54,275 nt of DNA from JASMTM01 sp964441735 (GCA_964441735.1 CAYTVB010000011.1:1-54275); one strand, 5' to 3'; shown: positions 16,565-26,548, numbered from the stretch's first letter. Program-made: numbers and translations. The notes: generated by a model from the sequence alone, not told the origin.

Positions 16565-18779
16565 AGTAAAACTAAATGGAATTGTACAGGGTGTAGGATT
16601 CAGACCTTTTATTGCCAGACTGGCTAAATCAATGGACCTTAAGGGATCTGTTGAAAATCGAGAAAGTGGTGTTGTCATAATTATAGAATGTGATGAAAAA
16701 AGGCTTAAAAGATTCATTGAACGCGTTAAACAAGAGAAACCTGCACCTGCCAGATTAAACGAAATCAAATTTAGTTATAAAAAAAGCAGTAATAGCTTCA
16801 AAGATTTCAGTATAAAAAAGAGTGAAAAAAGAGGTATAAATACTACTTCTTTTCCACCCGACATTGCAATGTGCGATGCATGTGTTGAGGAAATGCTTTC
16901 AAAGAAAAATAAACGTTACAGGTACCCTTTCACAAGCTGTGCTCAATGTGGCCCTCGATTCTCTATAACCAGCGGGTTACCATATGACAGACCCTTTACG
17001 ACAATGAGGAAATTTCCCATGTGCGATGATTGTGAGCATGAATATAATAATGTTAACGATAGAAGATACCACGCTCAAACAAATTGCTGTGATGAATGCG
17101 GTCCACATTATTTTTTTCAGAAAACCAAAGATGATGAAAAACATTACGGTAAAGAAGCCTTCGACAAAGTTATCGAGATTATTAAAAAGAATGGGATTGT
17201 TGCAGTAAAAGGAATTGGAGGATATCATCTGATTTGTCGGCCCGATGACTTTCCAGTAAAAAAATTGAGAGAGAAAAAGCAACGTCCTGTAAAACCCTTT
17301 GCTTTACTGGCAAGGAATATTCAGACAATAAAAACATTCGCATATATAAACGATTCAGAAAAGGAATTACTTCTCTCCCCTTCAAGACCAATTGTTTTAC
17401 TCAAGAAGAAACACTCTTCTTTCAATAATGTCGCACCCGATATTGATCGTATTGGTTTTATGTTGCCCTATGCAGGAATACACCATCTCTTAATGGAAGT
17501 GTTTCCAGTTCTTATAGCAACAAGTGGCAATGTATCCGGTGAAATCATTTGCGCTGAAAATGATGAAGCTCTTGATAAACTTGACGCTTTCTGCGATGGT
17601 TTTTTGATCCATGACAGAGATATCTTGAATAGATGTGATGATTCAGTTCTCAAACCAACCAATAAGGATTTTATTTATATCAGAAAGTCAAGAGGGTTCA
17701 TACCCGACAAAATTAACATTGTAAAAAAATCTAAAAAAGAAATATTGGCATTTGGTGCGGATATGAAATCAAGTTTGGGATTTCTGCGAGATGGTGATTT
17801 CATGGGAAGTCAGTATCTTGGAGATCTCTCTTATAAAAAAAATCAGAGTATTTATCTGGATATGATTAACCGTTTTGAAACGCTCTTTGATTTTTCTCCT
17901 GAAATAGTTGTTGTAGACTCTCATCCCAATTATTTTTCCAGTTACCTAGGTAATGAATACGCAATCAGTAACAATCTAAAAACCTTTCGCTGTCAACATC
18001 ATAAAGCGCACATTTATAGTGTTATGGCTGAGAATGATCTCAATGAATGTATAGGAGTAGCTTTTGACGGTACGGGTTACGGTGATGATGGGAATATATG
18101 GGGCGGTGAGTTTTTTAAGATTAAAGGAAAATTCTCAAATAGAATTGCACATTTACGCTATGTCCCCCTTCCAGGAGGAGAAAGGGCGGCTTTGAATCCT
18201 GAGTTGATGGCTTCTTCATATTGTAAAACAGTGCATATTCCTGTGAATAATAAAAAGCATGATCTTATTATAAATAACGCTGCGATTCAGACATCCTCAG
18301 CCGGTAGATTATTCGATGCGGTGGCTTCAATACTCGGTATTTGTAATACAAATACCTTCGAAGGAGAAGCCCCCATGAAGCTAGAAACATTATCAAATAA
18401 AACTTCTAAAACATTTCCCTGGGATCTTCAAAAAGAAACATTTCCCTGGACAATAGACTGGGAAAAAATCATAAAAACGCTGGTTGAACAGAAAGAAAAC
18501 ATTAGCAAGGAGGAGCTCGCTTCAACATTCCACAGAACGCTTGCTGATATTGTTACCAATGTCTGTATTAAGGCTAAAGAAGAAACAACAATCAACACAG
18601 TATGTCTATCTGGTGGCGTGTTTCAAAATGCTTTGCTTTTTGAGACATGTTTTGAACTTTTAGAAGAAGCTGGTTTCGATATATATTATAATTGCAGGGT
18701 ATCACCCAATGATGAAGGTATTGCTCTGGGACAGGCTTTTTGGACCTCTCTACAACTGGATAAATCTGATACTTTATAA
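16551..18779 (+). CDS. hypF: Carbamoyltransferase HypF
   Basis: A 742-aa maturation protein that makes the cyanide ligand of the NiFe site from carbamoyl phosphate, acting with HypE. Domain order is standard: acylphosphatase (1-90, motif GVGFRPF at 14-20), two zinc fingers (about 103-180, CDACVEEM, CAQCGPRF, CDDCEHEY and CDECGPHY type), a YrdC-like domain (about 195-370) and a Kae1-like carbamoyltransferase domain to the end. The start overlaps the protease gene and follows GGGAG. Confidence 0.97.
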   Translation: MSVYEVKLNGIVQGVGFRPFIARLAKSMDLKGSVENRESGVVIIIECDEKRLKRFIERVKQEKPAPARLNEIKFSYKKSSNSFKDFSIKKSEKRGINTTSFPPDIAMCDACVEEMLSKKNKRYRYPFTSCAQCGPRFSITSGLPYDRPFTTMRKFPMCDDCEHEYNNVNDRRYHAQTNCCDECGPHYFFQKTKDDEKHYGKEAFDKVIEIIKKNGIVAVKGIGGYHLICRPDDFPVKKLREKKQRPVKPFALLARNIQTIKTFAYINDSEKELLLSPSRPIVLLKKKHSSFNNVAPDIDRIGFMLPYAGIHHLLMEVFPVLIATSGNVSGEIICAENDEALDKLDAFCDGFLIHDRDILNRCDDSVLKPTNKDFIYIRKSRGFIPDKINIVKKSKKEILAFGADMKSSLGFLRDGDFMGSQYLGDLSYKKNQSIYLDMINRFETLFDFSPEIVVVDSHPNYFSSYLGNEYAISNNLKTFRCQHHKAHIYSVMAENDLNECIGVAFDGTGYGDDGNIWGGEFFKIKGKFSNRIAHLRYVPLPGGERAALNPELMASSYCKTVHIPVNNKKHDLIINNAAIQTSSAGRLFDAVASILGICNTNTFEGEAPMKLETLSNKTSKTFPWDLQKETFPWTIDWEKIIKTLVEQKENISKEELASTFHRTLADIVTNVCIKAKEETTINTVCLSGGVFQNALLFETCFELLEEAGFDIYYNCRVSPNDEGIALGQAFWTSLQLDKSDTL

Positions 18780-18791
18780 TGAGGTGTTTTT

Positions 18792-19007
18792 ATGTGTCTG
18801 GCAGTTCCGCTGGAGATAGTTAAACTAAATGGTAATAAAGCGATTGTAGAAAGATCAGGTGTCCGTTTTGAAGTTGATGTGCGTCTGATAAGCGATATCA
18901 GTGAAGGCGATTTTGTTCTGGTTCATGCAGGATTTGCAATACAAAAGGTGGATAAAGAAGAGGCGCAGAAAACCCTGGAAATTTTCGACAGAATGGCTGA
19001 TAAATGA
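18792..19007 (+). CDS. hypC: Hydrogenase assembly chaperone HypC
   Basis: A 71-aa chaperone that carries the Fe(CN)2CO unit with HypD to the large subunit. It begins MCLAVPLEI, with the essential Cys2, and has the usual ISEGDFVLVHAGFAI segment. It follows hypF by 12 nt with GAGG before the start, and overlaps hypD by 4 nt. Confidence 0.96.
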   Translation: MCLAVPLEIVKLNGNKAIVERSGVRFEVDVRLISDISEGDFVLVHAGFAIQKVDKEEAQKTLEIFDRMADK

Positions 19008-20020
19008 TGCCTTACAGGGTCATGGAGGTATGTGGCACACATACCCATGCAATTATGCGTTATGGTCTTAAATATATATATAGAGAAAAAATGGAGCTTA
19101 TCAGCGGTCCTGGCTGTCCGGTATGTGTAACGACACAATCTGACATAGACAGATTATTATATCTAAGTCAGGAAGGTTTTAGAATCTACAGCTTCAGTGA
19201 TCTTTTAAAGGTGCCCGGAGAAAAGGGAACTTTAAGAGACATACGGGCCAGAGGTGGTGACGTCAGAGAAATTTACAATCCGTTACAAATACTCGATGAT
19301 ATAGATAAAGACCCTGCTGAATTTTCAGTTTTCGCAGCCATAGGTTTTGAAACAACTGCTCCTTTAGTTGCTTCACTTGTAGAAGAACTTGTCAACAGGA
19401 AAATTAAAAACGTTTATGTATATTCCCTTTTGAAATTGATACCACCGGCAATGAACGCACTTCTTCAGGATAGCGAGAGTCTTATCGATGGCTTTCTGTG
19501 TCCCGGGCATGTAAGTGTAGTGATAGGCGAACTACCATATATCGAACTATCCAGAAAATACGAGAATCCCTTTGTAATAGGCGGATTTGATGAAATGCAT
19601 TTGAAACTGGCTCTTGACAAATTACTAACAATGCTTGAAGAAAGAGAAAAAGGCGTAGTCAACGCTTATTCTTCGGTGGTCAAACGCGAAGGGAATCCAA
19701 AAGCTCAAAAAATCATAAAAAAATACTTTAACGAGAGTGACACAGAGTGGAGAGGACTTGGGGAAATACCAGGTTCAGGACTTAAACTGAAAGACAAATA
19801 TTCTTTCTATGATATTAAATCACATTATTCCTTTGAAAACATTACCTCAGTTGACAGATGTCCCTGTGGCAGTGTTATCACCGGAAAGCTTCAACCTAAT
19901 GAATGTTCCTTTTTTGGGAAGGAATGCACACCAGAATCTCCCGTGGGACCCTGTATGGTGTCCTCAGAGGGTGCATGTCACGCCTTTTTTCTTTATCACC
20001 AGGGGAGGTATAAAAATTGA
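19004..20020 (+). CDS. hypD: Hydrogenase maturation protein HypD
   Basis: A 338-aa iron-sulfur protein forming the HypCD scaffold for Fe(CN)2CO assembly. The motif EVCGTHTHAI near residue 10 holds the catalytic cysteine. SGPGCPVCVT and IGFETTAP follow. The C-terminal cysteines (CPCGSVITGK and the later CTP/CMVS region) bind the [4Fe-4S] cluster. Two start codons occur in a row at 19004 and 19007. The TTG start of hypE overlaps the stop. Confidence 0.96.
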   Translation: MMPYRVMEVCGTHTHAIMRYGLKYIYREKMELISGPGCPVCVTTQSDIDRLLYLSQEGFRIYSFSDLLKVPGEKGTLRDIRARGGDVREIYNPLQILDDIDKDPAEFSVFAAIGFETTAPLVASLVEELVNRKIKNVYVYSLLKLIPPAMNALLQDSESLIDGFLCPGHVSVVIGELPYIELSRKYENPFVIGGFDEMHLKLALDKLLTMLEEREKGVVNAYSSVVKREGNPKAQKIIKKYFNESDTEWRGLGEIPGSGLKLKDKYSFYDIKSHYSFENITSVDRCPCGSVITGKLQPNECSFFGKECTPESPVGPCMVSSEGACHAFFLYHQGRYKN

Positions 20021-20994
20021 ATGACATAATCACAGTTCACCATAACAGTGGAAGAAAACAATACGAACTTATAGAACTGATTGATAAAGAACTCGGTGGT
20101 AGGTTGGTCTCTACGGAGAACGACGGAGGAACTCTAACCGAAACAGTTGATACAGTTACCACTGATTCTTTCACCATTAAACCCCTATTCTTTCCCGGTG
20201 GAGATATTGGCAGTCTTTCAATAAGTGGCAGCGTAAACGATACCATAATGCTGGGTGCAAAACCACTATATTTTTCACTTTCACTGGTCATAGAAGAAGG
20301 ACTTAAAATTCACACCTTAAAGAGTGTTCTTAATTCAATCCGGAAAGAACTCGAAAAAACTGATACATATGTACTGTGTGGCGACACAAAAGTCGTCGGT
20401 AGAGGTGAAGTTGATGGACTGATGATCAATACAACCTGTCTTGGTAAAACAGTTAAAAATGCACTAACCGTGGATAAAATCAAAAACAATGATTCGATAA
20501 TAGTTACAGGACCTTTAGGTTTACATGGTGCTGCCGTAATGGCCAAGAGAAATGGATTTGAAATTGATTTCGAGAGTGATTGCAGCTCACTCATGCCACT
20601 ACTGGATGCAGTTAAAAAATTCAATATTCATGTTATGAGAGATCTTACCAGAGGAGGTTTTGTACAAATACTTAATGAAATGGCTATTTCCTCTGGAAAA
20701 GAAATTATTATTGAAGAACATTCTCTACAAATACCGGAAGGTGTTGATTCAGTATCCGAAATACTTGGAATAAATCCTTTATATCTGGCATGTGAAGGTA
20801 CAGCTGCAATATTTTGCAGTAATGAAGTTGAGAATGAATTGTTAACCTTTCTGAAAAACAAGGGGTTTTCGCCTTTTAAAGCAGGTAATGTGGGCAGGAA
20901 TACAGAAAGACCTCTGGTTAGCCTGAAAACTAATTCCGGAGCAGAGAGGGTTATGACCATGCTGACCGAGGAATTAACACCCCGAATTTGCTAA
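20017..20994 (+). CDS. hypE: Hydrogenase maturation protein HypE
   Basis: A 325-aa PurM-like enzyme that dehydrates the thiocarboxamide on its C-terminal cysteine to thiocyanate. The protein ends in the diagnostic PRIC. FPGGDIGSLSISGSVND and the DLTRGG segment of the ATP site are present. It starts with TTG overlapping hypD. It is the last gene of the hydrogenase cluster; I see no hairpin terminator after it. Confidence 0.96.
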   Translation: MNDIITVHHNSGRKQYELIELIDKELGGRLVSTENDGGTLTETVDTVTTDSFTIKPLFFPGGDIGSLSISGSVNDTIMLGAKPLYFSLSLVIEEGLKIHTLKSVLNSIRKELEKTDTYVLCGDTKVVGRGEVDGLMINTTCLGKTVKNALTVDKIKNNDSIIVTGPLGLHGAAVMAKRNGFEIDFESDCSSLMPLLDAVKKFNIHVMRDLTRGGFVQILNEMAISSGKEIIIEEHSLQIPEGVDSVSEILGINPLYLACEGTAAIFCSNEVENELLTFLKNKGFSPFKAGNVGRNTERPLVSLKTNSGAERVMTMLTEELTPRIC

Positions 20995-21050
20995 GGAAAC
21001 TGTTTATTACAGCCCCGTTCGCTTATTTATTTGATATGGACCTTAAATGT

Positions 21051-21056
21051 TATAAT
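21051..21056 (+). promoter_or_regulatory. Possible -10 element before the Opp-type transporter genes
   Basis: A consensus TATAAT at 21051-21056 lies in the 152-nt gap between hypE and the first permease. The best -35 candidate, TTGATA at 21031-21036, is only 14 nt away, so this promoter is uncertain. It suggests that the transporter operon may be transcribed separately from hypE. Confidence 0.35.
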
Positions 21057-21146
21057 AAAACATCGAAAGTTTTTTCCTTCAGAAGTTAATTTCAGCTTTG
21101 ACTCTAGTTCTTGCAAAACCAGACAAAGACAAAAGTGGGGGCAGCA

Positions 21147-22079
21147 ATGGCAAAGAAAAAACGGTATTTTATCTACAGGATTCTCAGAACGATAATAACC
21201 GCTTTCGGTGTAACATTAATAGCATTTCTAATACTTCACCTGACACCCGGAGATCCCGTTAAAATCATGCTGGGACCCTACGCCACAGAAGAGAATGTGG
21301 CAGCGTTGAGGGCAAAATATAAACTTGATCAACCGCTTCATATACAATATATAAGCTGGATAGGCAACGTTATTAAGGGTGATTTTGGAACTTCTATAAG
21401 ATACGACCAACCCGTTAGCGACCTGATTACTTCAAGGGCTGGCCCCACACTGATATTAACAGGCACAGGATTATTGATAGCTGTTGTTTTTGGGGTGCTT
21501 CTTGGTGTAATGGCAGCGCTAAAACGTAATTCTGTACTGGATTACTTTTCAACATTTCAAGCAATGTTCTGGATATCAATACCGGCTTTCTGGCTGGGAA
21601 TATTGTTGCTGTACATATTTGGGCTGAAACTGAGATTGGTTCCCATTGGAGGAATGGTTGGTATCACTTCATTGATATTACCCGCGCTTACACTGGGTTT
21701 AAGACAGGAAGCCTGGTTTGCAAGACCCATGAGAGCAGAAATGCTTGAAGTCTTAAACCAGGACTACATAAAAACAGCTAAAGCAAAAGGGTTAAAGTAT
21801 GGTTATGTAATATGGAAGCACGCAATGAGAAATGCTTTAATTCCCATTGTCACTATGCTTGCTTTAAGGCTCCCCTGGATTATCGGCGGTTCTGTTGTGG
21901 TAGAAGTAGTTTTTTCTTGGGGTGGACTTGGAAGTTTACTTGTGAATAGTGTTCTCTCCAGAGATTACCCTGTGGTTCAATCAATTCTTTTACTTATAGC
22001 GATACTTGTGGTACTGGCAAATCTCGCTGCGGATCTATTATATGCAGTTATCGATCCCAGAATAAGGACGGAAGGTTAG
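21147..22079 (+). CDS. Opp/Dpp-family ABC transporter permease (DppB type)
   Basis: A 310-aa inner-membrane permease with six helices. The N-terminal helix is followed by the family segment TPGDPVKIMLGP, and the EAA loop appears as DYIKTAKAKGLKYGYVIWKHAMRNALIP. The ATG at 21147 has GGGGGC upstream and is preferred over an upstream TTG. It begins a five-gene importer. The family covers dipeptides, oligopeptides, sugars and nickel chelates, so the substrate is not fixed by the sequence. Confidence 0.92.
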   Translation: MAKKKRYFIYRILRTIITAFGVTLIAFLILHLTPGDPVKIMLGPYATEENVAALRAKYKLDQPLHIQYISWIGNVIKGDFGTSIRYDQPVSDLITSRAGPTLILTGTGLLIAVVFGVLLGVMAALKRNSVLDYFSTFQAMFWISIPAFWLGILLLYIFGLKLRLVPIGGMVGITSLILPALTLGLRQEAWFARPMRAEMLEVLNQDYIKTAKAKGLKYGYVIWKHAMRNALIPIVTMLALRLPWIIGGSVVVEVVFSWGGLGSLLVNSVLSRDYPVVQSILLLIAILVVLANLAADLLYAVIDPRIRTEG

Positions 22080-22083
22080 TTAT

Positions 22084-22992
22084 ATGGAAGATAAAGAACT
22101 TTCCTATGAAAACGTAAGAAATGAAATTAAAAAGCTAAAGAGAAGCAAAAGCAGTCAATTATCTCTTGTATGGTCAAGATTTAAGAAAAATAGATTGGCC
22201 CTGGTGGGTTTTATCATTGTAAGTATAGTTATATTCATTGCAATCTTTGCACCTGTACTTACACCATACGATCCTTTCGACACAGATCCCTTTAATCGTC
22301 TAAAAGCTCCTTCATGGGAACACTGGATTGGTACTGACGCCATGGGCAGGGATGTACTAACAAGATTGTTTTACGGTGCACGCATTGCTCTGATGATCGG
22401 AGTTCTTATCATTCTATTTGAAGGCGCAATAGGCATAATACTCGGTATTATATCAGGATTTTTCGGAGGATTTGTGGATGTAATTATCATGAGAGTTGTA
22501 GATGTACTTAGATCCTTTCCGGTTATTATTCTAGCAATGGCCATTGCCGGCATTATGGGACAGGGGATATATAATGTTGTCATAGCCCTGGGCCTTGTAG
22601 GATGGACTACATATGCACGAATGGTTCGAAGTAAAATATTGACCATAAAGAATTCGGACTATGTTGAAGCTGCTTATTCTGTTGGAGAATCGAGATTCTC
22701 CGTTGTACTTAGATATATTATGCCGAACGCAATACCTACAGCAATAATCATGATCTGTATTATGATGCCCACAGCTCTTATTGCAAGTGCCACACTGAGT
22801 TTTCTCGGAGTAGGGGTTCAACCACCTACACCTTCCTGGGGTTCAATGATTTCGGCTGGAAGAGATTATCTGATAATGGCACCGTGGATTTCCACATCAG
22901 CTGGAATATTTATTATGGTAACGGTGCTAGGATTTAACTTCATAGGAGATGGTTTGCGAGATGCCCTTGATCCAACAACAAAACGGAACTAA
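22084..22992 (+). CDS. Opp/Dpp-family ABC transporter permease (DppC type)
   Basis: A 302-aa second permease. It has the N-terminal OppC segment (SLVWSRFKKNRLALVGFI), the periplasmic LTPYDPFDTDP and HWIGTDAMGRDVLTRLFYGAR segments, and the EAA loop DYVEAAYSVGESRFSVVLRYIMPN. It follows the first permease after 4 nt. It heterodimerises with it in the membrane. Confidence 0.93.
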   Translation: MEDKELSYENVRNEIKKLKRSKSSQLSLVWSRFKKNRLALVGFIIVSIVIFIAIFAPVLTPYDPFDTDPFNRLKAPSWEHWIGTDAMGRDVLTRLFYGARIALMIGVLIILFEGAIGIILGIISGFFGGFVDVIIMRVVDVLRSFPVIILAMAIAGIMGQGIYNVVIALGLVGWTTYARMVRSKILTIKNSDYVEAAYSVGESRFSVVLRYIMPNAIPTAIIMICIMMPTALIASATLSFLGVGVQPPTPSWGSMISAGRDYLIMAPWISTSAGIFIMVTVLGFNFIGDGLRDALDPTTKRN

Positions 22993-23005
22993 AGGTGATA
23001 ATGCA

Positions 23006-23968
23006 ATGAACAATTTGATTGAAATAAAAAATCTGGTGGTCTCCTTTGAAACAGAAGAAGGAAAAGTTGAAGCGCTCGATGGCGTGGAATTTCAGATCGA
23101 AGAAGGGTCAATTCATGGGTTAATTGGAGAAACCGGATGTGGAAAAAGTATAACCGGGATGTCAATAATGGGATTACTCGATAACAATGCATTAATTGAA
23201 AATGGTGAAATATTATTCAAAGGGAAAAATATTCTAAAATACAACGAAAATCGTCTTCAAAGAGAAATTAGAGGAAATGAAATAGCAATGATATTTCAGG
23301 ATCCAGCTTCATCATTAAATCCTGTTTTTACCATTAAAAATCAGATAGAAGAAGTTATCAGGATGTATCACAAGGGTGGAAAAAGAGAAATAGTAAAAAG
23401 AGTCATGAAAGAATTAACAAAGGTAAAGCTTCCAGATGTCGATTCATTGATTTATAAATATCCACATCAATTATCAGGCGGTATGAAACAAAGGGTAATG
23501 ATAGCTATGATGCTTTCGTGTAACCCTTCATTACTTATAGCCGATGAACCCACAACCGCCCTTGACGTTTCAATTCAGGCACAATTTCTAAAAATCTTGA
23601 ATGATCTAAAGCAAGAGATGCATATGACAATGCTATACATTACGCACAATTTAGCGGTGATAAGTGAAATTTGTGATCGTGTGTCTGTTATGTATGCGGG
23701 AAGAATTGTTGAAGCCGCGCCTGTTAGATCATTATTCAAGAATGCACAGCATCCTTATACATACAAACTGATACATTCAGTTCTGGGCGTTGAAAACGAT
23801 CTTGAGGATCTTGAAGAAATACCGGGTTCTGTTCCAAGATTAATAAATCCTCCAAAAGGTTGCAGATTTCATCCGAGATGTGAAGAAGCTAAAGATATTT
23901 GCAGTAATGAAATACCAAAACTAAAGAAAATAGGTAAAGATCATTTTGTGGCCTGTCATGAAAGGTGA
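23006..23968 (+). CDS. Opp/Dpp-family ABC transporter ATPase (DppD type)
   Basis: A 320-aa ATPase. Walker A is GETGCGKSITG, the signature is LSGGMKQR and Walker B is LLIADEPTTALD. The C-terminal oligopeptide-family domain has GCRFHPRCEEAKDIC, a cysteine motif that in some relatives binds an iron-sulfur cluster. The ATG at 23006, after AGGTGAT, is preferred to the longer start overlapping the permease. Confidence 0.93.
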   Translation: MNNLIEIKNLVVSFETEEGKVEALDGVEFQIEEGSIHGLIGETGCGKSITGMSIMGLLDNNALIENGEILFKGKNILKYNENRLQREIRGNEIAMIFQDPASSLNPVFTIKNQIEEVIRMYHKGGKREIVKRVMKELTKVKLPDVDSLIYKYPHQLSGGMKQRVMIAMMLSCNPSLLIADEPTTALDVSIQAQFLKILNDLKQEMHMTMLYITHNLAVISEICDRVSVMYAGRIVEAAPVRSLFKNAQHPYTYKLIHSVLGVENDLEDLEEIPGSVPRLINPPKGCRFHPRCEEAKDICSNEIPKLKKIGKDHFVACHER

Positions 23969-23971
23969 CCT

Positions 23972-24919
23972 ATGGAAGATAAACTACTAAAAATTAAAAA
24001 TTTAAAAAAGCATTTTGAAAGCCCCAGAGGAGCTGTCAGAGCTGTTGATGATGTTTCCTTTGATATCTATAGTGGTGAATCCTTTGGTCTGGTTGGCGAA
24101 TCGGGATGTGGCAAATCAACGCTGATCAGAACAATATTGCGATTACTTAAACCAACTTCGGGAAGTATTTACCTGAAGGATAAAGATATTTCAAATATTC
24201 CCAAAAAATACACCATGTTCCTTAGAAAACAGATGAGTCTTGTTTTTCAAAATCCTCATTCTTCCCTTAACCCTCGAATGACCGTTTATGATACCCTGTC
24301 AAGACCTTTTCTAATACACGGAATAACAAAAAACAGGGAAGACACAACAGTGGAAATTGTTAAAATTTTAAAAACCATGGGCTTGCAGGCTGAACACATG
24401 ATCAGATTTCCACATGAACTAAGTGGGGGGCAAAAACAAAGAATAGCAGTTGCCCGGGCTCTAGCAGTTGAACCTGAAGTGGTCTTTTTAGATGAACCAA
24501 CCTCAGCGCTTGATGTATCAGTTCAAACAAAAATCCTAAAATTACTTAACAAAGCCAAAAAAGAAAGAAATCTAACTTATTTTTATATTTCTCACGACAT
24601 TAACCTAATCAGGGTTGTTTCAGATAGAATAGGTGTTATGTATCTGGGAAAAATAGTAGAGATCGGTAATGTATCAAAGGTTTACAACAAACCGCTTCAT
24701 CCTTATACAGTGGGACTATTTAAATCGGTTCCCGAACCCGATCCTGACAAAAAGATTACTGAAATTCCACTGGTTGGCGAAGTACCAAGTCCCATTAACC
24801 CACCTGATGGATGCAGGTTCCACCCAAGATGTCCGCACGCCTTTGATAAATGTCGTGAAATAGAACCTGAATTAAAGCCATGTGAAGATGGACGTTTGGT
24901 AGCGTGCCATTTATACTAA
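23972..24919 (+). CDS. Opp/Dpp-family ABC transporter ATPase (DppF type)
   Basis: A 315-aa partner ATPase with Walker A GESGCGKSTL, signature LSGGQKQR and Walker B VVFLDEPTSALD. It ends with the family segment GCRFHPRCPHAFDKC. It starts 3 nt after the previous stop. The pair of unlike ATPases is standard for this transporter family. Confidence 0.93.
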   Translation: MEDKLLKIKNLKKHFESPRGAVRAVDDVSFDIYSGESFGLVGESGCGKSTLIRTILRLLKPTSGSIYLKDKDISNIPKKYTMFLRKQMSLVFQNPHSSLNPRMTVYDTLSRPFLIHGITKNREDTTVEIVKILKTMGLQAEHMIRFPHELSGGQKQRIAVARALAVEPEVVFLDEPTSALDVSVQTKILKLLNKAKKERNLTYFYISHDINLIRVVSDRIGVMYLGKIVEIGNVSKVYNKPLHPYTVGLFKSVPEPDPDKKITEIPLVGEVPSPINPPDGCRFHPRCPHAFDKCREIEPELKPCEDGRLVACHLY

Positions 24920-24944
24920 TTATTTCCTTTAAAGGAGGGGTATT

Positions 24945-26474
24945 ATGAAAAGAGTACGTGCATTATTTGTAGTGGCGATGGTTCTTTTAATAGCTGGTTT
25001 CGCCTTCGCTGGAAAAGCTGAAGATAAAGCTATTATAGCAATGCAAACTGAACCATCGAAACTAAATCCTATTACCTATCAGGATACTGAAACTGATTTT
25101 GTACTTTCTGCTATTTGTGATCCGCTTGTTGAACTAACAGCTCAGGGAGACTATACTGCAGAAGGTGCTGTGATTGAAAGTTACTCGATTTCTGAAGATG
25201 GAAAAGTTTACACCTTTAAGATCAGAGAAGGAATAACATTTCATAATGGCGAACCGCTAACTGCGGAAGATGTTAAATTTACCTATGAAGCGTTTATGGA
25301 TCCTTCGCTCGGTTCACCTCATCATCAGTATTATTCCGACATCGAAGAGGTAGTACTGGTTGATGATTACACTGTTGAAATTCGTCTTTCTAACCGAAAT
25401 GTAACATTCCTGACCTCAGCAAGACTGAGAAATCATGTACTGCCAAAAGATTATATCGAAGAAGTTGGCTGGACAGGTTATCAGAAGAAACCAATCGGTA
25501 GTGGACCATATCAGTTTGTAGTCCATGTTCCCGGTCAGAGAATTGTTTTAAGACGTTATGAAGATTACTGGGGAGAAAAAGCCAAAATAAAATACGCAGA
25601 ATTCAGATTCTATCCTGAAATAACAACGGCAACAATGGCACTGCAGGCCAAACAAATAGACTACATAGCTGAATTACCCGCAGAGGAATATCAAATGCTG
25701 AAAACATTTCCTGGACTTGAATATGGAACTTTCACAAAATTCGAGGATCATAGAATATGTTTCAACAAACGACCCGATTCCGTTTTCAGTGATGTTAAAG
25801 TTAGACAGGCTGTAGCCTATGCCATTAACAGAGAAGAGCTTATCGCTCTTACACGTGGAGAAATGGCAGTTCCTGCTGCAGGAAGAGTACCTTACTTCCA
25901 TGCTGCTTCTGCACCAGATGCACCAGCATATGAACAGGACCTGGAAAAAGCCAAAGAATTGCTTGAAGAAGCGGGTTATCCCGATGGATTCAAAACAAAA
26001 ATTTACGCGCCAGCAGGTTATAGAGAAAGAGTTCTCGAAGTTCAGCAGATACAAAGACAGCTTTCAAAGATCGGGATCGAAGTGGAAGTTGTAACACTTG
26101 AATGGGGAACCTACCTCGATGTTACAGCGGATGGTGAAGCCCCCATGTTTAGAGAGCGCTGGTCTGCATCTGCGCCATCACCCTTCAGTTTTGTTGAAAA
26201 CTGGTATTCCGAATCGAGCTGGAATCCAATATTTGGAACATATCAAAACGAAGAGGTAGACCAACTTATTGAAGAGATCAAGGTTACAGTTAATGAACAG
26301 GAACGATGGGAGCTTTATAAAGAAGTTCAGAAAATTGCTATGGAAGATGTAGCATGCTATCCACTTTATTGGCCAATAGCTGGTGTGGCTTATAATGATG
26401 AATTGAATATTCCTGAAGAGCTATTTAATGTATTCTTGAGGCCGATATACAACATCAATAAGTGGAGTTATTAA
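24945..26474 (+). CDS. Opp/Dpp-family solute-binding protein
   Basis: A 509-aa extracytoplasmic binding protein (SBP family 5). A signal peptide ends at about AFAG (residues 20-23) and lacks a lipobox cysteine. Family segments EDGKVYTFKIREGITFHNGEPLTAEDVKF and VRQAVAYAINREEL are clear (first quoted in outline only). A strong GGAGGGG ribosome binding site suggests high expression. A hairpin follows the gene. Peptides, acylated amino acids or a metal chelate are all possible ligands; the linked amidohydrolase favours an amide compound, the linked hypA would favour nickel. Confidence 0.9.
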   Translation: MKRVRALFVVAMVLLIAGFAFAGKAEDKAIIAMQTEPSKLNPITYQDTETDFVLSAICDPLVELTAQGDYTAEGAVIESYSISEDGKVYTFKIREGITFHNGEPLTAEDVKFTYEAFMDPSLGSPHHQYYSDIEEVVLVDDYTVEIRLSNRNVTFLTSARLRNHVLPKDYIEEVGWTGYQKKPIGSGPYQFVVHVPGQRIVLRRYEDYWGEKAKIKYAEFRFYPEITTATMALQAKQIDYIAELPAEEYQMLKTFPGLEYGTFTKFEDHRICFNKRPDSVFSDVKVRQAVAYAINREELIALTRGEMAVPAAGRVPYFHAASAPDAPAYEQDLEKAKELLEEAGYPDGFKTKIYAPAGYRERVLEVQQIQRQLSKIGIEVEVVTLEWGTYLDVTADGEAPMFRERWSASAPSPFSFVENWYSESSWNPIFGTYQNEEVDQLIEEIKVTVNEQERWELYKEVQKIAMEDVACYPLYWPIAGVAYNDELNIPEELFNVFLRPIYNINKWSY

Positions 26475-26494
26475 TAAACGTTAAACAATTTTCC

Positions 26495-26530
26495 GGAGAC
26501 AACATCGTATGATGTTGTCTCCTTCTAATT
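26495..26530 (+). terminator. Hairpin after the solute-binding protein gene
   Basis: A perfect 12-bp stem (26495-26506 with 26511-26522) closes a GTAT loop and is followed by TTCTAATTT. The T-run is weak, so it may act as a partial terminator or protect the upstream mRNA end, lowering expression of the two downstream genes relative to the binding protein. Confidence 0.65.
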
Positions 26531-26548
26531 TACATAGGAGTGAATCAT

